From assembly GCF_900112065.1 (NCBI RefSeq), contig NZ_FOKE01000013.1, positions 1 through 64,000 on the forward strand: a stretch of DNA of 64,000 bases, in the 5' to 3' direction. This document shows positions 33,662-43,430 of this stretch, one piece after another (the first letter of the stretch is position 1; every line of letters begins with the position of its first letter). The notes below the pieces were generated by a model. It was not told the DNA's origin and made no database searches. It was given only the letters and a program-made list of their open reading frames with translations. The position numbers and the translations under genes are program-made. This DNA comes from Cohnella sp. OV330 (GTDB lineage: Bacteria > Bacillota > Bacilli > Paenibacillales > Paenibacillaceae).

Positions 33662-36600
33662 TTAGAAGCCGCCGCCCGACTCCGCCGTGACCAGCAGGCC
33701 GTGAACGACCTTCGCCGCTTCGGCGCGCGTCGTAAAGCCCTGCGGCGCGAAGACGCCGTTGCCGCGGCCTTGCATCAGGCCTTCGTCCAGAATTCGACCG
33801 ACCGACCCTTGTGCCCAGCTGCTGATCTTGCCGCCGTCCTTGAAGCTGGCGGTACCGGTCGTGCCGCCCGACTTCAGCGCCGGGATGCGCGCCAGCATGA
33901 CCGCCATCTCCTCGCGGGTGATCGGCGCGTTCGGCGCGAAGCTGCCGTCGCCCTTGCCCGTGATGAGGCCGTTCGCGGACGCGATGCCCACGACTTCTGC
34001 ATACCAGCTTCCCGATGCGACGTCCGTGAACGAGGCGCCGGTGCCTTGGGTTTGCAGCCCGAACTCTTGCACGAGCAGCTTGGCAAATTCGGCGCGCGTG
34101 ATCTGCCTTTGAGGCGCGAAGTTCGCCGCGTCCACGCCGTCGATGAGCTGCTTGGCCGCCAGTTCCGCGATGACGTCCTTCGCCCAATTCGAAGCGGGAA
34201 CGTCCGCGAAGCTGCGGTCGTACGTCAGCGCTGCATAGGTGCCAGGCTGCGTCACTTCAGTCGTCAACAGGCCGCCTTGCAGCTTGGCCTTCACGTAGAC
34301 CGGCTTGCCGCCGTCGATGCGGTACAGGTTCGTCAGCTTCGCGTTCGCGCCGCTATCCGTCGGGATAGAGATCGCGATCGGCTCTGCGAATACGCTCAGC
34401 GTGCCTGCGGTGCCGCCGTCCTTCGTGACGGCCGTGAAGCCCAGCTTCGTCGCCGCGCCCGCCGATTTAATGTTCAGATTCGCGTTCTGCGAACCCGCCA
34501 GCAGCGTCGCCGCGGACTCGGTCGTCAGACGGCTATAGTTCAGCGACAGCGTCGCGTCCTTCGCCGCATCGCCCGATACGAGCTTTGCCGCATCCTCCAG
34601 CACCTTGGCCGGGATGGACAGGCTCACGCCGTTCAGCTCGAGCCTGACTTTGTTGCCTGCGCCAGCCAGCTCCGCGATGTTCAGCGGCAGCGAGATGCTG
34701 ACGTCGGCCGCGCCGGCCGGAATCGTCACCGGCAAGCTCACGATGCCGTTCTCCGCCTTTGGCACGTCTTTCGCTTCAACGCTCACCTTCACCGGCGCGC
34801 CTGGCGTCGGGGTCGGCGTAGGGGTTGGCGTAGGTCCGCCCGGGTTGCCTGGGGTAACCGGCGGCGTCCCCGGTTTATTGTCAATGCGTCCTTCGATCTT
34901 GGCCGTGATCGGGCCGCCCTTGAACGTATCCACGATGTACTTGTAGAAAATGTCGAGGTCGGTCGGGCCCACTACCGCGCTCTTGGCTTCAGTGAGTACC
35001 TTGTAATTGTCGCCGCCCGCCGCCATGAAGTTGTTGACGACCGCCGTGTATTCCTTGTTGTCTTCGATCGGCGTGCCGTCCGTCTTCGTCAGGCTTGTGA
35101 CGCGCTGCGGGACAGGCAGATCCTTATAGGCCGTATACTTCAGGCCCGAGATTTGCAGCGTCTTCGTGTCCGCGGTGCCGTCCGCCTTAACGCCCCACTG
35201 CTGCTGGAGCAGCGTGCGGATCTGCGCGCCCGTCAGCGTCAGCTTCACGAGCGTGTTGCCGAACGGCTGAACCTTGGCCAGGTCGCCGAACTTCACTTCG
35301 CCCTTCGGCAGATCCGCGCGGATGCCGCCCGGATTCATGAATGCGAAGTCCGATCCCGGGAACGCGCTGCGCATCGCGTCCGCGATTAGGTTGCCGAGCG
35401 GCGCTTCGTTGTTGTAAGCGTCGGTCCGGACGATCGATCCGTCCGTCGTGCCGACCGGATTTTTAAGCTCAGGGTGCTTGTCGAGATAGCTGTTTACCAG
35501 TGTTTCAGTCGCCTTATCCGGCGTCACGCCGTCCTGGAACGTCGTCGTGACCGTCGCCGACTTGCTCGTGATATCGCCCGTCGCCGGATCGACGACCAGC
35601 TTGACGTCCTCGAACGCCGTGCCGTAGGAGTAAGCTTGCACGACCAGCTTGCCGTCCACGAGGCCGTTGGCCAAAGCGTGGTTGTCGCCGGCCATAATGA
35701 CGTCTACTTCGTCGTCGACGCTGTTCGCCAGATCGGCGGCTTCGCCCGTCGTCAGGCCGGTCGTCGCGTTCGTGGTCGCCGGGTCATGCGCGAGGATGAC
35801 GATGCTCTTGATGCCTTGTTTTTTCAGTTCTGCTACCGCTTTATTCACGACAGGTGCCTGATCGACCAGCTTGACGCCCTTCAGCCCTTCGGGCGACACC
35901 TTGGTCACCGTCGCCATCGTGACGACGCCGATGAAGCCGATCTTCACGCCGCCGATCTCCTTCACCACATAAGGCGCGATGATCGGTTCGCCCGTCTTCT
36001 CGTCTACGACATTGGCGTTGATATAATCGAAGTTCACGCCTTTGTGGACGATCTTGCCGCCTACGGGATCGACGCCCCCGTTCAGCTGTGCCTTCAATGC
36101 AGCCACGCCTTGGTCGAATTCATGGTTGCCCAGCGTGCCGATGTCGAACTGCATCAGGTTCATCCATTCCAGCGTCGGCTCGTCGCGCTCCAGCGAAGAG
36201 ACCGGCGCGGTCGCGCCTACGGAGTCGCCGTTGTGAACGAGAAGGCTATTTTCGTACTTGGCGCGCGCTTCCTTGATATACGTCGCCAGCGTCGCTGCCG
36301 TGCCCACCGGCTTGTTGTTCACGATCGAAGTCGTGTCCAGTTGGCCGTGGAGGTCGTTGATGCCGATCAAATGCACTTCGACAGGCTTGGTCGGCGTCGG
36401 CACCGACTCGCTCAGCTGCAGATTGTAAACTTCAAAATTGCCTTTTGTGTCGCCGCTGTCCGTGATCTTGCCGTTCGTTTGCGCCGCATACTTCGCTGCT
36501 GCAGGAGAACTCGTGAAGGTCACGTTCACCTTGCCCTTGATCGGCGCGAACGTCCAGTTGCCGTCCGCGCTCGGACTTACCGTCTTCATTTGCGAGATAT

Positions 36601-38512
36601 AATCCATCAGCACCTGACGGTTCTCATCCTGGGAGTCGACAGCCAGCGTGGAGCCCTTAAGCCCCGGGAAGTTGCCGCCGCCGCTCGCGCGGTAGTTGTT
36701 GGTGACGACGATGAATTCCTGGTTGGGATCGATCGGCTCGCCATTATATTCGAGGTTCACGATCCGGCTGGACGACGCATTGTTGATGCTGCCGTCCGGC
36801 TTGTACTTGGCCGGCTTCGTTACGTCGATCTGATAAGTGACGCCGTCGATGACGTCATAGTTAAAGACGGAGAAATTCGGGTTCAACAGCGGCTGAGGCA
36901 GCGACTTCGTCCGATAAATCTGGTTGAAGGCGCCCGCGGACATCTCCAGCCATTCCTTGACCGTCGCGCCCTTGATTACGACTGCCTTCAGCGTATTGTC
37001 GTACAGATACAGATCGCTCGCGCTGCGGATCGTCAGCGGGCCCGTGTCGATGTCGGTATACTCGGACGGCCCGTTGCGTCCTGCCTTGAACGGCGCGCCC
37101 GCGCTCAGAATCGGCAGGTCTTTGTAGACCGTGCCGGCCACCGACTGCTTCGCGTACCATTTCTGCGCGTCCGTCACGATCTGGATCGACGGATCGTCTT
37201 GCACCATCGCGAAGTAGCTGTTGATCGGCGCATCCGTCTCTCCGAGCTTCTGCCCGGTATAGTCGATCGTTGCCTGATGCTCGGCATTGACCGCACTCAC
37301 GACATCCGCATCAGGCTCAACATTGGCGTAGTTCACTTTGTCCACCGTGCGGTAGATCGAACGTGTGGATGACTGGGAGCCCGCCTTGTCCACCGCCCAT
37401 TTGCCGTCTGCGTCCTTGACGAGCTTGAGGTCGATGAGTCCAAGGCTTGCGCCGCCGAAGCCCGATTGCACGGCGAATACGCCGTTGATCGTGCCGCCGC
37501 CGAGGCCGTAAACGTTGTTTACGACGCTGCTTGACGAGTTGTACGGCAGACCGGTAGACGGGTCCTTGAACAAGGCGTCCAGCGAGGTGTTGCTCGCCGT
37601 CGGGAAGACTTTATGCGTGTGGGAAAACGTAATCGCGTCGATGCCAGGCACCTTGCTCAGCGCGTTCACGTCGTTCTCCGAAAGATCGCCTATTTCCGCG
37701 TTCGCGTCGAAACCCGTGTGCGCGAGCGCCACGATGATGTCCGCGCCGGCCGCCTTCATGAGCGGTACGAAATGCGCTGCAGTCTCTGCGATATCCCGCG
37801 TCACGACTTCGCCGAACAGATTGGCTTTGTCCCAATCCATGATTTGCGGCGTCACGAGGCCGATGACCCCGATCTTGACGGTCTGGTCGACGCCTGCGTC
37901 GTCCTTGAACGTGCGGGTCAGAATCTCGAAAGGTTTGTATTTGTTGGTGGTCTCGCTGTCGTCGGCAACGCCGTCCTTGTCATCATCCACGTAAATATTG
38001 GCGTTTACATACGGCAGCGGATCGCCAGTGCGGTCTTTGGCGCCGGAGATCGCTTTGTTTAGAAAATCCAATCCATAATTGAATTCATGATTGCCGAAAG
38101 TCGCGGCGTCGTAGCCGATCAGGTTCATCGCCTTGTACATCGGATGGACGCTGCCCGGGTTCGACAGCTTGTCCACTTTGGCCATATAAGTGCCGAGCGG
38201 CGTGCCTTGGAGCAAGTCGCCGTTGTCGAACAGCAGCGCATTCGGCTGCTCGGCGCGTGCCTGCTTGATCAGCGTCGCGGTCCGGTCCAGTCCCACCGCT
38301 ACCGACTCAGCGTTTTTAAAATAATCGAAGCCTCGAACATTCGTGTGCAGGTCCGTCGTCTCCATGATCCGCACGTGAAGCGGTGCATCCGTCGCAGCGG
38401 CAGCCTTGTCAGCCGCCAGCAGGCCGAATCCCCCGAACACCTGAGAGACCAACACCGCCGCGGCCGTCACGGTCGACGATCTTTTGCCCCAACCAGTCTT
38501 CCTGTTCAACAT
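33662..38512 (-). CDS. S-layer-anchored double 5'-nucleotidase/cyclic phosphodiesterase
   Basis: The start is ATG 38512 (1616 aa) after GGGAGAG. Order: signal peptide; first calcineurin-type unit with TTDLHTN, NGDLLQG, GNHEFNYG and SHTHK; its nucleotide-binding C-domain; second unit with INDLHGQLD, NGDSVGA, GNHEFDQG and AGDNHAL; its C-domain with NPGGIRADLP; a Thr-Pro linker; a beta-rich region; and three SLH repeats (FADVPASNWAKDVIAELAAK, then FTDVASGSWYAEVVG, and a degenerate third) for S-layer attachment. It should release phosphate and nucleosides from 2',3'-cyclic and 5' nucleotides outside the cell, like YfkN/CpdB-UshA fusions. Monocistronic; its terminator is unclear (GC-rich dyad about 33589-33625). 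Confidence 0.93.
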   Translation of the reverse strand: MLNRKTGWGKRSSTVTAAAVLVSQVFGGFGLLAADKAAAATDAPLHVRIMETTDLHTNVRGFDYFKNAESVAVGLDRTATLIKQARAEQPNALLFDNGDLLQGTPLGTYMAKVDKLSNPGSVHPMYKAMNLIGYDAATFGNHEFNYGLDFLNKAISGAKDRTGDPLPYVNANIYVDDDKDGVADDSETTNKYKPFEILTRTFKDDAGVDQTVKIGVIGLVTPQIMDWDKANLFGEVVTRDIAETAAHFVPLMKAAGADIIVALAHTGFDANAEIGDLSENDVNALSKVPGIDAITFSHTHKVFPTASNTSLDALFKDPSTGLPYNSSSSVVNNVYGLGGGTINGVFAVQSGFGGASLGLIDLKLVKDADGKWAVDKAGSQSSTRSIYRTVDKVNYANVEPDADVVSAVNAEHQATIDYTGQKLGETDAPINSYFAMVQDDPSIQIVTDAQKWYAKQSVAGTVYKDLPILSAGAPFKAGRNGPSEYTDIDTGPLTIRSASDLYLYDNTLKAVVIKGATVKEWLEMSAGAFNQIYRTKSLPQPLLNPNFSVFNYDVIDGVTYQIDVTKPAKYKPDGSINNASSSRIVNLEYNGEPIDPNQEFIVVTNNYRASGGGNFPGLKGSTLAVDSQDENRQVLMDYISQMKTVSPSADGNWTFAPIKGKVNVTFTSSPAAAKYAAQTNGKITDSGDTKGNFEVYNLQLSESVPTPTKPVEVHLIGINDLHGQLDTTSIVNNKPVGTAATLATYIKEARAKYENSLLVHNGDSVGATAPVSSLERDEPTLEWMNLMQFDIGTLGNHEFDQGVAALKAQLNGGVDPVGGKIVHKGVNFDYINANVVDEKTGEPIIAPYVVKEIGGVKIGFIGVVTMATVTKVSPEGLKGVKLVDQAPVVNKAVAELKKQGIKSIVILAHDPATTNATTGLTTGEAADLANSVDDEVDVIMAGDNHALANGLVDGKLVVQAYSYGTAFEDVKLVVDPATGDITSKSATVTTTFQDGVTPDKATETLVNSYLDKHPELKNPVGTTDGSIVRTDAYNNEAPLGNLIADAMRSAFPGSDFAFMNPGGIRADLPKGEVKFGDLAKVQPFGNTLVKLTLTGAQIRTLLQQQWGVKADGTADTKTLQISGLKYTAYKDLPVPQRVTSLTKTDGTPIEDNKEYTAVVNNFMAAGGDNYKVLTEAKSAVVGPTDLDIFYKYIVDTFKGGPITAKIEGRIDNKPGTPPVTPGNPGGPTPTPTPTPTPGAPVKVSVEAKDVPKAENGIVSLPVTIPAGAADVSISLPLNIAELAGAGNKVRLELNGVSLSIPAKVLEDAAKLVSGDAAKDATLSLNYSRLTTESAATLLAGSQNANLNIKSAGAATKLGFTAVTKDGGTAGTLSVFAEPIAISIPTDSGANAKLTNLYRIDGGKPVYVKAKLQGGLLTTEVTQPGTYAALTYDRSFADVPASNWAKDVIAELAAKQLIDGVDAANFAPQRQITRAEFAKLLVQEFGLQTQGTGASFTDVASGSWYAEVVGIASANGLITGKGDGSFAPNAPITREEMAVMLARIPALKSGGTTGTASFKDGGKISSWAQGSVGRILDEGLMQGRGNGVFAPQGFTTRAEAAKVVHGLLVTAESGGGF

Positions 38513-38674
38513 GCTCGCTCTCCCTTCGGTTCGCAATCTCTTCTAGTATAATAAAAGATATCGCTAGTTTGTCGCTTAATTTGTAAAAGATATGTAAAGG
38601 ATCAAGAACAAGGGTGTTGGTAGAGGGGGGACACGTAACGCTGCAGAAGAAAGGGGGCAACCTCAAAAGGAGGC

Positions 38675-38799
38675 CCGTAGATCCACAAATGGCACGTTAG
38701 CGGGGAAGCGGCGCTCGATGTGTGCACGTAGATCAATAGTTGGCACGTTCGCGGGGGAAGCTGCGATCGATGCGTGCACGTAGATCAATAGTTGGCACG
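38675..38799. repeat. Head-to-tail repeat, three units, 51-52 nt period
   Basis: Unit cores CGTAGATCAATAGTTGGCAC lie at 38727-38746 and 38779-38798, plus a diverged first unit at 38677-38696 (GTAGATCCACAAATGGCACG). CGTGC and GCACG arms make each unit a loose dyad, with centres near 38683, 38734 and 38786. The sequence between units is also similar. A separate dyad GGGTCAAATGATTGACCC lies at 38841-38858. Nothing else is visible in the gap 38513-38904. Confidence 0.85.
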
Positions 38800-38904
38800 C
38801 TCGCTAGAAGGAGATTTGCAGAAAAACGGGACTATCTCCCGGGTCAAATGATTGACCCTGAGACACCCCCTCTTTGCGGCTCGAAACGCGAACCACTTCC
38901 CTAT

Positions 38905-39396
38905 TTATATATACTGAATGTTCGACTGCGTCCCTAGCGGCAGCAGCTCGTAGAGGTACACGCCGAGGAGCTCGCGCTCGATCGGACTGATCGGCAGCGT
39001 CGAGCGGATCGTCAGATACACGGTCGCATTTACCCGATCGTAGCGCTCGAACGAGATGCGCCCGCCGGCCAGCATACGGTCCACGACGTCGATGATGTCG
39101 TGCAGGTCCGAGCCGCGGTTCATCGCCGCTTCCCTGACATCGTCCGGCACCTCCGGCGCGGCAGGCACCCGCTCCTCCCTCGTCAGTCCGTACGGCTTCA
39201 CCTTGAAGCAGACGAATGGCGTCAGGTAGGCGGATGCGAACTTCAGCAGGTTCGCCCGATCTTCCTCGCGCAGTTCTAGTTGATCGTCCCAGGCGTAGAT
39301 CGTCGCCGTCTGCTTGCCGCTCGTATGGATCCTCACGTATCGCAGATGAGGAAATCGCTCCCGGACGAGCGATTCGGACAACAGTCGCGTACTCAT
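38905..39396 (-). CDS. Protein of unknown function (163 aa)
   Basis: I do not recognise a family. The start at 39396 has GAAGGGGGCGG upstream. The product is soluble with no signal peptide. It begins LVRERFPHLRYVRIHTSG, with mixed charged helices and short strands (KQTATIYAWDDQLEL, RVNATVYLTIRSTLP). VKPYGLTREERVPAAPE lies in the middle. It stands alone between the nucleotidase and the alpha-galactosidase, both in the same direction. Codon use looks native. Confidence 0.65.
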   Translation of the reverse strand: MSTRLLSESLVRERFPHLRYVRIHTSGKQTATIYAWDDQLELREEDRANLLKFASAYLTPFVCFKVKPYGLTREERVPAAPEVPDDVREAAMNRGSDLHDIIDVVDRMLAGGRISFERYDRVNATVYLTIRSTLPISPIERELLGVYLYELLPLGTQSNIQYI

Positions 39397-39591
39397 CGTG
39401 GGCCGCCCCCTTCTCGTTCGAATTTATACATTCAGTTTTGGCTACGCTTTCACAAGATGATGATTCGACGCCTCGGCTTCCCTTATGCTTCCCGTCGAGC
39501 GGAACGGAAGATATTCACTATTGTATTCCGCTCGCCGCGGGATGTATGTTCGCAAGCCTAAAGTTGCAGCGGAGAGAAGGGCAATGAACGC

Positions 39592-39622
39592 AAACAGGCC
39601 GCCGCCCGCAAGGGCGACGGCC
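39592..39622 (-). terminator. Terminator of the alpha-galactosidase gene
   Basis: On the minus strand GGCCGTCGCCC pairs with GGGCGGCGGCC (one G-U) around TTGC, followed by TGTTTG. Confidence 0.8.
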
Positions 39623-39646
39623 ATCTTCTTCGTTCAGGCTACCGGC

Positions 39647-41785
39647 TTAAAAACGCAGCTCCACCAACCGCGCCGTCCGCTCCCGCGGCAGCGTCACGCG
39701 CAGCGCGCCGGCTTCGGCGTCCCAGCGGACGGCGCTGCCCTCGTGCGCGGCCGGGTACGCGATGCGCACCTGCACTTGAACTTCACCGCGCGCGCCTGCA
39801 TCGCCAACACCTCCGCCAGCTTCCGCCGCCAGCCAAGGCAGCGGCAGCGCGATCTCGGCGGATTCGCCGCCGATGCGCCAGACCGCGACATAGGCGCGGC
39901 CCTCCGAGCGGATGCCGAAGCAGATCCAGTCGTCCTGCTGCGTCGGCAGGCCGAGCGGCCAGAACGGCAGCCCGGCGGCGATGTCGGCGCGCATCGTCTT
40001 GTAGTAGTCGAGCGCCTCCTTGACGAGCGCGCGGCGGCGCGGGCTCAGTTCGGCGACGTGGCCGCTCTGGTGGACGCGCAGCAGCATCGCGTTGACCATG
40101 TTGAACACGACTTCCTCGTCGTCGCCCTCGCGCAGCGGATACGACCAGATGGCCGATTGCTCCGGCGTCAGCGCGGACGGAGAAGCGGCGGCGATCGCCG
40201 CGTATTTCACGTAGTCCTCCTGGTCGCTGGTGGACTGGATGCTATGCCGGCTCAGCATGGCGTAGTCCATGCGCATGCCGCCGCTGGAGCAGTTTTCGAT
40301 GACAAGGTCCGGGTACCGCGCGAAGATGCAGTCAATCCAAGCGAGGTAAGCCCGGTTGTGCTGCAGCAGGCCGTCGCCGAAGCTGTCCGCGTCGGTCTCG
40401 GTGCCGATGCCCGCGTTGATGTTGTAATCCATCTTGATGTAGCCGACGCCGTAGTCATCGACGAGACGCCGGATAACTTCGTCCGCGTGGGCGACGACGG
40501 CCGGATTGCGGTAGTCGAGCTGGTAGCGGGAGCGGTCCTTGACCCGTTTGCCGTGGCGCATGAAAAACCAGCTGTCGTCCGCGTCCGCGAGCTTCGGGCT
40601 GTTGATGCCCATAACCTCGAGCTCCAGCCAGAGACCCGGGATCATGCCTTTGCCGCGGATATAGTCAAGCACGTACTTGATGCCTTCGGGGAACCGCGCC
40701 TTGGACGGCAGCCACTCGCCGACCCCGTCCCACCAATCGCCATCCGCATACCAGCCCGCGTCGATGCAGAAGTATTCGCTGCCGATGTCGGCAGCCGCGT
40801 CTATAAGAGGGAGCAGCTTCTCGGTCGTCGGCTGGCCCCACAGGCAGTTCATGTAGTCGTTGAAAATGACGCGCAGCAGCCGGTTGTCGTCGTTGGGGCG
40901 CCGGATCGCGCGACGGTAGCGCGTCAACTCGCCGATCGCCGCGTCGAAGCCGCCGCGCGTCGCGCCGACCGCCGCCGGCACGGAGACGAACGATTCGCCC
41001 GGCGCGAGCTCCAGCCACCAGTGATTGTCATGCTCGGTCGGACCGCTCACGAGCAGCGTCAAATAATCGAACTGGTCGATGATCTCCCAGTGCCACGATC
41101 CGTTGTGCTCGATCTGCCAGAACAGCTGCGTGTCCGTCTCGCGATTGTCCAGCACCGCCATCGGGATATGTTCGGCAGCCGCCCAGGAGCCCGTGTTGCT
41201 GCAGGCAATGCGCTTCGAGCTGCGGTCGGTCACGTGCGATAGGCCAAGCTCGGGCAGCGAGTACGTCCGCCATTGCAGCTCGCTCTGCCAGCCCATATGC
41301 GGAATGGAGACGGACATCTTGTCGTCGCGGTCCAGCGCGCCTTCTTTGTCGAGCCCGGTCAGCGCGAACGTGGATACGTACTCGACGCCCAGCGTCGCGG
41401 CGCCGCCGTTGCGCAGCGTCGTCCAGCAGCGCGCGACCGCAATGCCGTCGTAGAACTGGAAGTGCGACACGGCCTCGAGTCCCGTATCGGGATCGGCGAG
41501 CGTCACTTCGAGCTTGCGGCCCGGACCGCTGCGCGCGTCGCTGTGCGACCGGTACTGCATGCGCAGGCCCGGAAAGGTCGCACGGTGCGTGCGGCCGTGG
41601 TATTCGGCACGGTCTTCGCCGGTCAGTTGCAGCTCCAGCAGCCTGAAACCGGGCGCCTGCTTGACCGAGACGGCGCCCGGCCGGTAGAGCCCGGGTCCGA
41701 AATGCATCAGCCGCGCATCCCCCTCGTCCGTCACTTCAATATATAAATGCAGGCCGTTTTCGGCGATCTCGATCGCTTTGCTCAT
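39647..41785 (-). CDS. Alpha-galactosidase, glycoside hydrolase family 36
   Basis: The 712 residues have an N-terminal beta-supersandwich, then a TIM barrel from about 290 to 600. The nucleophile Asp is in YIKMDYNINAG, and the acid/base Asp in STSDQEDYVKY. FCIDAGWYADGDWW and GMIPGLWLELEVMG are barrel strands typical of GH36. It has no signal peptide and should cleave terminal alpha-galactose from melibiose/raffinose-type sugars in the cytoplasm. It follows the binding-protein gene of an ABC importer (129-nt gap with a terminator), which points to an alpha-galactoside uptake locus. No operator like that of the transporter was seen before it. Confidence 0.93.
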   Translation of the reverse strand: MSKAIEIAENGLHLYIEVTDEGDARLMHFGPGLYRPGAVSVKQAPGFRLLELQLTGEDRAEYHGRTHRATFPGLRMQYRSHSDARSGPGRKLEVTLADPDTGLEAVSHFQFYDGIAVARCWTTLRNGGAATLGVEYVSTFALTGLDKEGALDRDDKMSVSIPHMGWQSELQWRTYSLPELGLSHVTDRSSKRIACSNTGSWAAAEHIPMAVLDNRETDTQLFWQIEHNGSWHWEIIDQFDYLTLLVSGPTEHDNHWWLELAPGESFVSVPAAVGATRGGFDAAIGELTRYRRAIRRPNDDNRLLRVIFNDYMNCLWGQPTTEKLLPLIDAAADIGSEYFCIDAGWYADGDWWDGVGEWLPSKARFPEGIKYVLDYIRGKGMIPGLWLELEVMGINSPKLADADDSWFFMRHGKRVKDRSRYQLDYRNPAVVAHADEVIRRLVDDYGVGYIKMDYNINAGIGTETDADSFGDGLLQHNRAYLAWIDCIFARYPDLVIENCSSGGMRMDYAMLSRHSIQSTSDQEDYVKYAAIAAASPSALTPEQSAIWSYPLREGDDEEVVFNMVNAMLLRVHQSGHVAELSPRRRALVKEALDYYKTMRADIAAGLPFWPLGLPTQQDDWICFGIRSEGRAYVAVWRIGGESAEIALPLPWLAAEAGGGVGDAGARGEVQVQVRIAYPAAHEGSAVRWDAEAGALRVTLPRERTARLVELRF

Positions 41786-41824
41786 TGTCGCGCACGCTCC
41801 TTGCGTTCATTTAAGATGAATAAG

Positions 41825-41862
41825 GTCCGAAAACGCGCAAAACCCAGTCCCGGAGGGCTGAG
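41825..41862 (-). terminator. Terminator between binding-protein and GH36 genes
   Basis: The minus strand gives CGCAAGACTCAG, a 10-nt loop, CTGGGTTTTGCG (some G-U pairs), then CGTTTTC. Confidence 0.65.
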
Positions 41863-41914
41863 TCTTGCGTGTTTCTATTCCGGTTCGGCGCCGGGCGCCT
41901 TGCCGTTACGATTA

Positions 41915-43255
41915 TTATTGAGCGGAGCCAAGCTGCGTCCACGCTTGCTGAATCTCGGTGATCGCCTGGTCCTTCGTCTTGCTCTTGCCCACATAAGCCT
42001 GCATGATCTCGCCAAACTTCTGGTGGAACGTGTCGAGCGAGTAGTTGACGGACAGGTCGCCGGACTTCTCGGTCTTCAGGATCTCGTCCATCGCCTTCGG
42101 CATTTGCAGATCCGGCAGCGGCGCGTCCTTGATCGGCGGGATGACCTTCGCGACGTTGGAGAACCAGCTCTTGCCGTAGTCGGACGTATACAGCCAGTTG
42201 AAGAAGTCGATCGTCTCGCGGGCGACCTTGGAATCCTTGTTGATGCGCAGCGCTTGGTCGGCGCCCGTGATAATGACCGCTTGCTCCGGCTTGTCGCTGA
42301 CCGGGTAGCCCATGATGCCGATCTGGATGTCCGGCGTGATCTTCTCGATCGCTTCTTCGTCCCATGCGCCCTTGCCGGTCATGATCGCGGCCTTGCCTGC
42401 AGCGAAGTCGCTGACTTCTGCGTTGCTGTCGCGTTCAAGCGGCTTGTCGGTGCCGTGAGCGATCGTCGTGTCGACGAACTTGAAGAAGTTGTCGGCCAGC
42501 ACCGGGTGATCCTTGAATGTCGTCTTGCCGGCGATGAAATCGGCGACCAGCGACTTGGCGTCCGTGCCTGCATCAAGCGCGGCAGCATCCACGAAGTGTT
42601 GGAACACGTGCTTCCACGTCCACCATTCTTTGTAGGCGTTGGCGAAAGGCGTGATGCCCTTGGCTTCGAGCTTCGCGATCGCGTCGTCGAGCTGCGCGGT
42701 CGTCTTCGGCACCTCGGTGATGCCCGCTTCTTCGAACAGCTTCTTGTTGTAGATCAGCGTGAACAGGTTGCCCTTGACCGGCAGACCCAGCACCTTGCCG
42801 TCGCTGGACGTCATGTTGTTGCGCACGGCGTCCGTCATGGCTGCGGCCAGCGGTTCGCTGGTCAGGTCCGCGCTGTATTCGGCGAAGGTGTCGATATCTC
42901 CGCCTGCCGTCGTCTGGAAGACGTCCGGCGTGTTGCCGGAAGCGATGCGCGACTTCAGCACCGTGTTGTAGTCGGCCTGCATGATCTCGAGGTTGATCGT
43001 TACGTTAGGCTTGACCTTCTTGTATTCGGCGATATAGGCGTTAAAAGCGTCCGTGTACTCCGGCGAAGCCGTGAACATGTTGATGGTGACCGGCTTGTCC
43101 GAGGTGCCGGCCGAGGCGCTAGCCGACGAGCCTGCGCTAGCCGATGCCGCTCCGCTCGACGCCGCGTTGTTGTTGTCGTTGTTTCCGCCGCATGCGGCCA
43201 GCAGACCGGCCATCATCACCGCGCTGACGGATACGCCCGCGATCTTTTTGAGCAT
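41915..43255 (-). CDS. Sugar ABC transporter binding lipoprotein (alpha-galactoside locus)
   Basis: The 446 residues are an extracellular solute-binding protein family 1 member (MsmE/RafE type). The lipobox is GLLAACGG, followed by an Asn/Ser/Ala spacer. The core has TINMFTASPEYTDAFNAYI, FQTTAGGDIDTFAEY, LPVKGNLFTLIYNKKLFEEA and TGKGAWDEEAI. It should capture an oligosaccharide and deliver it to the permeases at 47.4-49.2 kb, which lie beyond the two-component genes on the opposite strand. Its promoter carries the same operator as the permease promoter. The ATPase is absent, as is usual where one MsmK-type ATPase serves many importers. Confidence 0.93.
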   Translation of the reverse strand: MLKKIAGVSVSAVMMAGLLAACGGNNDNNNAASSGAASASAGSSASASAGTSDKPVTINMFTASPEYTDAFNAYIAEYKKVKPNVTINLEIMQADYNTVLKSRIASGNTPDVFQTTAGGDIDTFAEYSADLTSEPLAAAMTDAVRNNMTSSDGKVLGLPVKGNLFTLIYNKKLFEEAGITEVPKTTAQLDDAIAKLEAKGITPFANAYKEWWTWKHVFQHFVDAAALDAGTDAKSLVADFIAGKTTFKDHPVLADNFFKFVDTTIAHGTDKPLERDSNAEVSDFAAGKAAIMTGKGAWDEEAIEKITPDIQIGIMGYPVSDKPEQAVIITGADQALRINKDSKVARETIDFFNWLYTSDYGKSWFSNVAKVIPPIKDAPLPDLQMPKAMDEILKTEKSGDLSVNYSLDTFHQKFGEIMQAYVGKSKTKDQAITEIQQAWTQLGSAQ

Positions 43256-43298
43256 GTATGTTGCCCCCGATTCGTTTGTGATTTTGCGCTACGATGCT

Positions 43299-43327
43299 TA
43301 TATTAAAGAACCGCGGTCGGCAACCCA
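43299..43327 (-). promoter_or_regulatory. Promoter of the sugar-binding protein gene
   Basis: On the minus strand, -35 TGGGTT (43327-43322), 17-nt spacer and -10 AATATA (43304-43299). The operator at 43333-43355 ends five nt before the -35, the same geometry as at the permease promoter. Confidence 0.65.
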
Positions 43328-43332
43328 ATGCA

Positions 43333-43355
43333 TTTAAGTAATCTTTTAAGGGTAA
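43333..43355 (-). promoter_or_regulatory. Operator 1 of the alpha-galactoside locus
   Basis: Minus strand TTACCCTTAA, two nt, GATTACTTAAA: a direct repeat of TTAC(CC)TTAA. 21 of 23 positions are identical to the site at 47334-47356. It is the likely binding site of the locus's AraC-type response regulator. Confidence 0.8.
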
Positions 43356-43390
43356 AAAAGCGGCCTGGCCGGCTGTTCGCTTTTTTACCC
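43350..43390 (-). terminator. Terminator of the two-component operon
   Basis: A perfect 13-bp stem, GGGTAAAAAAGCG with CGCTTTTTTACCC. It follows the response-regulator gene and the 52-nt repeats, and its last six bases overlap operator 1. Confidence 0.85.
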
Positions 43391-43430
43391 TTCTCCCGAA
43401 CAAGGGAAGTTATGCGTGACAAGAGAGACC

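Noticed and set aside
35474..37372. 632-aa plus-strand frame opposite the nucleotidase
   Set aside because: Shadow of a gene with clear signal peptide, metal-site motifs and SLH repeats.
38841..38858. GGGTCAAATGATTGACCC as a fourth box of the 38.7 kb array
   Set aside because: Spacing (about 63 nt) would fit the four-box plan, but its sequence is unrelated to the other three units.
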